A DNA stretch of 8,525 nucleotides from CAZLLV01 sp964560325 (lineage in GTDB: Bacteria > Acidobacteriota > Thermoanaerobaculia > Multivoradales > DATKCC01). Positions 5,680 to 8,525 of the stretch are shown here, piece after piece; position 1 is the first letter of the stretch; every line of letters begins with the position of its first letter. Where the stretch lies: positions 1-8,525 of the forward strand of contig CAZLLV010000388.1 in assembly GCA_964560325.1 (NCBI GenBank), written 5' to 3'. The notes beneath the pieces were generated by a model. That model had not been told where the DNA came from. It searched no databases and saw only the letters and a list, made by a program, of their open reading frames with translations. The position numbers and the translations under genes were made by a program.

Positions 5680-6924
5680 GTGCGTGATCAGTCGAAGAAG
5701 CGGGCCGTGACGAAGCCCAAGAACCGGGCGGCCTCGGCCGAGCACGACACCGGGGGGGGGGTCGCGGGCGCGATCGCGCGGGCGCTGGGGGTCGGGGTCC
5801 TCGCGGCCGCGGCCGCGGCGGCGCTCGCCGAGCTCCTCGCCCTGCCCGACCCCCCGGCCCGCCGGCGGGCGATCGCCGCCGATCCCGGCCGCTTCCGCAA
5901 CCCGGCTCTGGGCGAGCTCCTGCTCGACCGGGCGCGGGTGACGGTCCACGACTCGCCCACCGAGGCACTGGAGCTCGCCGGTCTCGCGGAGGCGGTGGCG
6001 TCGCGGCTCGCGGGCGGCCCCTACGGTCCCGACTTCTGCCGCGACCGGCTGGCCGAGGCCCGGGCGCACCGGGCGAACGCCCTGCGGGCCCAGGGTGACC
6101 TGCGCGCCGCCCGGACGCTGCTCGCCGAGGCGGAGCGCCTGGCCGCCTGCTCGGCCGACCCCTTCCTGCGCGCCGAGGTGGCGAGCTTCGCCGCCTCGCT
6201 CGCTCGGGACCAGCGGCGCTGGGACGAGGCGTGCGCGTACCTCGACGAGGCCGAGAGGCTGTTCGTCGCCGTCGACGCCAGCTTCGAGATGATCGCCCGC
6301 GTGCGACTGAAGCGGGCGAGCGTCCGGATGAACGACGGCGCGCCCCGCGAGGCGGCCGCCATCGCCCGCGGTGTCCTCGACGAGCTCGAGCGCACGGGCG
6401 GCCCGTCCGGGAAGGCGGGCGAGCAGCTCCGTTTCGTCGCCCGGCACAACCTCGTCAGCTACCTGTGCGAAGCGGGCGATCACCGCGCGGCGCGCGACCA
6501 GATGGAGCGGATCGGTCCGACCCTGGACGAGCATCGGGAGCGCTCGTTCCGGCTGCGCGCCCGCTGGCTGCGGGGCAAGATCGCCCACGGCCTGGGCGAG
6601 CTCGACGTGGCCGAGCGTGAGCTCGGCGCCGCCCGCGACGGCTTCCTGGCGGCGGGCCTGGGGCTGGACGCGGCGATCGTCGCGCTCGACCTGGCGGTCC
6701 TCTTCGCCGGCCAGGGTCGCGACCGCGCGGTGCGCCGGATCGCGGCCTGGACCACCCGGCTGTTCGAGGCGCGCGACGTCCACCCGGATGCGCTCGCCGC
6801 GCTCGGCCTCTTCCGCCGGGCGGCTCTGCGCGAGGCGCTCGGCGCCGGCGAGATCCGGCGGCTGGTGCGCTACCTCCAGTCGGTCCGCACCGGCCCGCCA
6901 GTCCGCTTCGAAGCAGCGTCCTGA
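5680..6924 (+). CDS. TPR-type helical repeat protein
   Basis: A 414-residue protein made mostly of TPR-like helix pairs, so probably a scaffold that binds another protein or peptide; no catalytic motif is visible. The N-terminus is Lys/Arg-rich (1-16), then comes a three-Gly stretch (25-27) coded by a run of ten G. A hydrophobic Ala-rich helix follows (about 35-55), which could be a membrane anchor or simply the first amphipathic helix. Residues 57-110 hold a DPxxRRRxI-x3-DPxRFR segment and an LxELLLDRAR helix. TPR-like units run from about 122 to 400, for example AHRANALRAQGDLRAARTLL (129-148), WDEACAYLDEAERLF (181-195) and HGLGELDVAERELGAARDGF (303-322). The segment at 57-110 joined to TPR units looks like a recurrent arrangement, but I cannot name its family. 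Its close link to the small exported protein suggests a shared task. Confidence 0.82.
   Translation: MRDQSKKRAVTKPKNRAASAEHDTGGGVAGAIARALGVGVLAAAAAAALAELLALPDPPARRRAIAADPGRFRNPALGELLLDRARVTVHDSPTEALELAGLAEAVASRLAGGPYGPDFCRDRLAEARAHRANALRAQGDLRAARTLLAEAERLAACSADPFLRAEVASFAASLARDQRRWDEACAYLDEAERLFVAVDASFEMIARVRLKRASVRMNDGAPREAAAIARGVLDELERTGGPSGKAGEQLRFVARHNLVSYLCEAGDHRAARDQMERIGPTLDEHRERSFRLRARWLRGKIAHGLGELDVAERELGAARDGFLAAGLGLDAAIVALDLAVLFAGQGRDRAVRRIAAWTTRLFEARDVHPDALAALGLFRRAALREALGAGEIRRLVRYLQSVRTGPPVRFEAAS
5752..5761 (+). repeat. Run of ten G inside the TPR-protein gene
   Basis: Ten consecutive G form codons 25-27 plus the first base of codon 28. Losing one G would put the frame onto a TGA at 5939-5941; gaining one would lead to a TGA at 6096-6098. 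Either way the TPR region is lost. Tracts of this length are known slippage sites in phase-variable genes, and they are also frequent sequencing-error sites. Confidence 0.85.
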
Positions 6925-7043
6925 CCGCCCGTCGCCCGCTCCCGCCGCCGCCCTGAGGGATCTCCCCCGGCCGGATTGAAGGAATGCCCGGATTCCCCGT
7001 GCGCCTCCGGTCCGCCATCCTGTGAAGCGTCGACGAATCGATT
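6925..7043. other. Non-coding convergent intergenic stretch
   Basis: The full gap between the convergent TPR and glycosyltransferase genes is 6925-7130. Before the terminator hairpins it holds no convincing gene. CCGGATT occurs twice (6971-6977 and 6988-6994). A small GGAAT/ATTCC stem is at 6981-6996, and a 10-bp palindrome GAATCGATTC is at 7035-7044. None of these has a clear role. Confidence 0.5.
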
Positions 7044-7061
7044 CCCCTGGTTCGCCAGGGG
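7044..7061. other. Perfect 7-bp hairpin with UUCG tetraloop
   Basis: CCCCTGG (7044-7050), TTCG, CCAGGGG (7055-7061). A UUCG loop makes this an unusually stable RNA hairpin on the + strand. It sits two bases before the terminator stem and has no T-tract of its own. It may protect the 3' end, help termination, or act on the convergent transcript, where the loop reads CGAA. Confidence 0.6.
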
Positions 7062-7063
7062 GT

Positions 7064-7111
7064 CGGGCGGGCTCGGTTCTCCCCCGAGTCCGGGCCCGCC
7101 CGGTTCTTTTT
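7064..7111 (+). terminator. Rho-independent terminator of the small-protein/TPR operon
   Basis: CGGGCGGGC (7064-7072) pairs perfectly with GCCCGCCCG (7094-7102). An inner TCGG/CCGA stem (7073-7076 with 7084-7087) is possible. The T-tract TTCTTTTT follows at 7104-7111. It lies about 140 bases after the TPR stop codon and 20 bases from the end of the convergent glycosyltransferase gene. The opposite strand shows no matching T-tract, so it works mainly for + strand transcripts. Confidence 0.8.
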
Positions 7112-7130
7112 CAGAGCTTCTTCGGGGGGA

Positions 7131-7898
7131 CTACCAGGTCACGTAATCGAGCCCGGCCTGGAGGCTTCGGCGGCCGTTGCCGGGGGAGAGGATCGGCCGG
7201 TCCCAGTGCAGGCGGAGCCAGGCCGAGAAGACCGAGCGGAACATGTCGAGCCGCGCCCGCACGCCGTCGGCCAGCCCGCGCTTCTTCTCCTTGACCAGGT
7301 GCTTCAGGTCGTGGAGCACGGTGATCTCGAGCGGCAGCTCCTGCCGGCGGCACGAGTAGTTGAGCGCCGTCTCGACCGCGAAGCCTTCGACGTAGCGCTC
7401 CGGCAGCGCGTCGAACACCCGCCGCTCGAGGCACCGGATGCCAGAGAGGAGCGGGCCGAACCGGGAGTGGAAGAAGTCGACCAGCCAGCCGCGGTGGCGG
7501 ATGCCGACGTTCATCGACGCCCGGCCGGTGACCACCGGGTCGATGAGCTGGCCGAGCAGGTACTCCGACAGGTTCATGATGTCGCCGTCCACGAACACCA
7601 GGACCGGAGCCGTGGTGAGCGCGGCCCCGATGGCGAGCGCCATCCCCTTGCCGTGGTTCTTGTGCAGGTGGACGGTTCGCGCTCCGAGGGCGCGGGCGAT
7701 CGCCACCGTGTCGTCGGTCGAGCCGTCGGAGACCACCAGGATCTCGTCGACTCGCCCCGTCTCCTTGAGCACCGACAGCACGTCGGCGAGGGTCTCCTGC
7801 TCGTTGTAGGCCGGGACGATGGCCGCGACTCGGGGCGTCGCGAACCCGGCCGCGCCGGGGTCGGAATCGGTGGACACCTGCCGGCTGTCGGGGTTCAC
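7131..7898 (-). CDS. Family 2 glycosyltransferase
   Basis: A 255-residue GT-A fold glycosyltransferase that should transfer a sugar from a nucleotide-sugar donor, in the cytoplasm or at the inner membrane face. Motifs in order: VAAIVPAYNEQETL (24-37), ILVVSDGSTDDT (53-64), the HGKGMAL segment (82-88), and the metal-binding DxD in VFVDGDI (Asp104, Asp106). Further on come SGIRCLERRVF (152-162) and GFAVETALNY (172-181), where Glu176 may be the catalytic-region acid. No membrane helix is present. The layout resembles polyprenyl-phosphate and glucosyl-3-phosphoglycerate type enzymes, but donor and acceptor cannot be read from the sequence. GTG 7898 is chosen because GGAG lies eight bases upstream. 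Starts further out (ATG 7997, ATG 8042) lack a Shine-Dalgarno and would put the likely -10 box inside the gene. It is convergent with the TPR gene and no pathway genes are adjacent in view. Confidence 0.9.
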   Translation of the reverse strand: MNPDSRQVSTDSDPGAAGFATPRVAAIVPAYNEQETLADVLSVLKETGRVDEILVVSDGSTDDTVAIARALGARTVHLHKNHGKGMALAIGAALTTAPVLVFVDGDIMNLSEYLLGQLIDPVVTGRASMNVGIRHRGWLVDFFHSRFGPLLSGIRCLERRVFDALPERYVEGFAVETALNYSCRRQELPLEITVLHDLKHLVKEKKRGLADGVRARLDMFRSVFSAWLRLHWDRPILSPGNGRRSLQAGLDYVTW

Positions 7899-7906
7899 GC
7901 CATGGT

Positions 7907-7910
7907 CTCC
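7907..7910 (-). promoter_or_regulatory. Ribosome binding site that decides the glycosyltransferase start
   Basis: On the minus strand GGAG (followed by ACC) lies eight bases before GTG 7898, the best-placed Shine-Dalgarno among the possible starts. Confidence 0.55.
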
Positions 7911-7985
7911 GGGGCGGGGAGGGAAACGCAGGCTCGGCTCGGGATCGGCGTTTCTCGGAAGCGTTCGGGGACTGAAATCGCTGGC

Positions 7986-7991
7986 ATCATA
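7986..7991 (-). promoter_or_regulatory. Putative -10 box of the glycosyltransferase gene
   Basis: TATGAT on the minus strand matches TATAAT at five of six positions. Transcription would begin near 7979, giving a leader of about 80 bases before GTG 7898. At 17-base spacing the -35 slot (8009-8014) is GCCCGC and falls within one arm of the inverted repeat, so no standard -35 is seen. Confidence 0.4.
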
Positions 7992-8008
7992 GCTCATCGG
8001 CGGGCGGA

Positions 8009-8036
8009 GCGGGCCGGCGGCGTGCCGCCGGCCCGC
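8009..8036. repeat. Perfect 13-bp inverted repeat upstream of the glycosyltransferase gene
   Basis: Arms 8009-8021 (GCGGGCCGGCGGC) and 8024-8036 (GCCGCCGGCCCGC) are exactly complementary around a GT spacer, giving a 12-bp RNA stem with a four-base loop. No T-tract follows on either strand. It lies between the minus-strand gene that ends at 8070 and the -10 box at 7991. It could terminate or stabilise the upstream transcript, or serve as an operator over the -35 position. Confidence 0.75.
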
Positions 8037-8049
8037 TGTCATGCTCGGA

Positions 8050-8066
8050 TTCGGGGGATCCCCGAA
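8050..8066. terminator. Short hairpin directly after the unrecognised minus-strand gene
   Basis: TTCGGGG (8050-8056) pairs with CCCCGAA (8060-8066) across a GAT loop, four bases past the stop codon of the minus-strand gene. No U-tract follows. With the larger inverted repeat 14 bases further on, it forms a tandem hairpin 3' end, possibly a U-less terminator. Confidence 0.35.
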
Positions 8067-8069
8067 CCC

Positions 8070-8525
8070 CTACCGGGCCTTGCCCGATTCGTCCAGAAAG
8101 ATCGCCCCGGCGCGCCGCAGGACGGCGGCCGGGGTGGCGGAGAGGAGCTGTGCGAGGGCCAGGGGCTGCCCGCGCAGATCCGCGAGCCGGGTGAGATCGT
8201 CGGCGAGGGAGGTGTGCTCCAGCGTCGGCGTGTGGACGGTGGCGACGCCGGTTCCATCGTGCATCAGGTGGAGCCGGTCGTCACCGCCCGTCTGGATGCG
8301 GAACCGGCGCGGCCGCTCGGCCACGGCCAGCGCGGCGGCGGCGAGGTGGGCGAGGTCGGCGGAGGTGGGGTCGGTGAACGTCAAGCGGGGGCCGCGTTCG
8401 CCGAAGCCGTACACTGCCCAGAGCGGCGGCCCGTCGCCCCAGAGGCGGGTGACGCGCCACGGGCCGGGCAGGTCGCTGCCCGGCACGACCGGCTCGGGCT
8501 CGCGCTCGTCGAGAGCGGCGAAGAC
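8070..8525 (-). CDS. Unrecognised protein, 3' part only
   Basis: Open from the right window edge to TAG at 8072-8070, 151 residues visible. I do not recognise the family. The visible part opens with an acidic stretch (FAALDEREPEPVV), then PWRVTRLWGDGPPLWAVYGF and PRLTFTDPTSADLAHLAAAA, which alternate strand and helix. It continues with a strand-rich segment (RRFRIQTGGDDRLHLMHDGT) and ends in helices with LAQLLSATPAAVLRRAGAIF. There is no signal peptide, membrane helix or repeat. GTG 8486 is an in-frame start candidate, but it lacks a Shine-Dalgarno and coding-like sequence continues upstream of it, so the true start is probably outside the window. Codon use matches its neighbours. It is upstream of the glycosyltransferase on the same strand, but two hairpins and a -10 box separate them, so they need not be one operon. 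Confidence 0.65.
   Translation of the reverse strand, partial: VFAALDEREPEPVVPGSDLPGPWRVTRLWGDGPPLWAVYGFGERGPRLTFTDPTSADLAHLAAAALAVAERPRRFRIQTGGDDRLHLMHDGTGVATVHTPTLEHTSLADDLTRLADLRGQPLALAQLLSATPAAVLRRAGAIFLDESGKAR

Noticed and set aside
5803..5816. Overlapping GCGGCCGC palindromes
   Set aside because: They are produced by alternating Ala/GC-rich codons of the hydrophobic helix in the TPR protein and need no separate function.
5065..6783. Long minus-strand open frame across the small gene and the TPR gene
   Set aside because: It crosses the promoter, two genes and their ribosome sites on the other strand, and it shows low-complexity translation with no recognisable fold. It is another GC-driven shadow.
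6971..6994. CCGGATT direct repeat as a possible attachment site
   Set aside because: Only seven bases, with no integrase, tRNA or other mobile-element sign nearby; chance is sufficient.
7022..7294. Plus-strand open frame across the terminator
   Set aside because: It runs through the terminator hairpins and into the antisense of the glycosyltransferase gene, with Arg/Gly-rich translation and no ribosome site.
7438..7809. Plus-strand open frame inside the glycosyltransferase gene
   Set aside because: It is entirely opposite conserved glycosyltransferase motifs and encodes a Ser/Arg/Thr-rich sequence typical of antisense frames.
7899..8042. N-terminal extension of the glycosyltransferase to ATG 8042 or ATG 7997
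   Set aside because: There is no Shine-Dalgarno at either start, the added residues are Pro/Arg-rich without family motifs, and the stretch contains the likely -10 box and the inverted repeat.

Overview
The window is very GC-rich, with strong G/C preference at third codon positions, mostly GTG or TTG starts and tightly packed genes. Together with a Hanks-type kinase fused to a long TPR array and a second TPR protein, this suggests a large-genome soil or sediment bacterium. Acidobacteriota (for example Thermoanaerobaculia) is my best guess and Myxococcota or Gemmatimonadota are alternatives; there is no marker gene here to settle it. I see no tRNA, rRNA, CRISPR array, insertion sequence or phage gene.

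Left part (1-5168, + strand): the tail of a GAF-domain protein is followed, after a 34-base gap holding a plausible promoter, by a three-gene signalling operon. Gene 1 (276-3737) is a 1153-residue membrane Ser/Thr protein kinase: kinase domain, one membrane helix, TolB-like domain, then a TPR array that runs on an exact 40-residue period for about nine units. Gene 2 (3712-4530) is a soluble NarL/DegS-type histidine kinase without a recognisable sensor domain; it overlaps gene 1 and appears to use a TTG start. Gene 3 (4527-5168) is its NarL/FixJ-type response regulator, overlapping gene 2 by four bases. The overlaps imply coupled expression of both phosphotransfer systems.

Middle part (5169-7130, + strand): an AT-rich island with a perfect TATAAT box precedes a second operon. 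It encodes a 114-residue exported protein with a CxxxC pair and a C-terminal DPDG, then a 414-residue TPR-type helical repeat protein. The second gene contains a run of ten G near its 5' end. The operon ends at a rho-independent terminator (7064-7111), preceded by a separate UUCG-loop hairpin.

Right part (7131-8525, - strand): a convergent family 2 glycosyltransferase gene with its own -10 box and a perfect 13-bp inverted repeat just upstream, then the 3' part of an unrecognised gene that runs off the window edge.

The most noteworthy points are the kinase / histidine kinase / regulator operon, the small exported protein plus TPR partner, the G10 tract, and the exact 40-residue periodicity. 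I cannot demonstrate a wholly new system from sequence alone. The small exported protein with its TPR neighbour is the best candidate.
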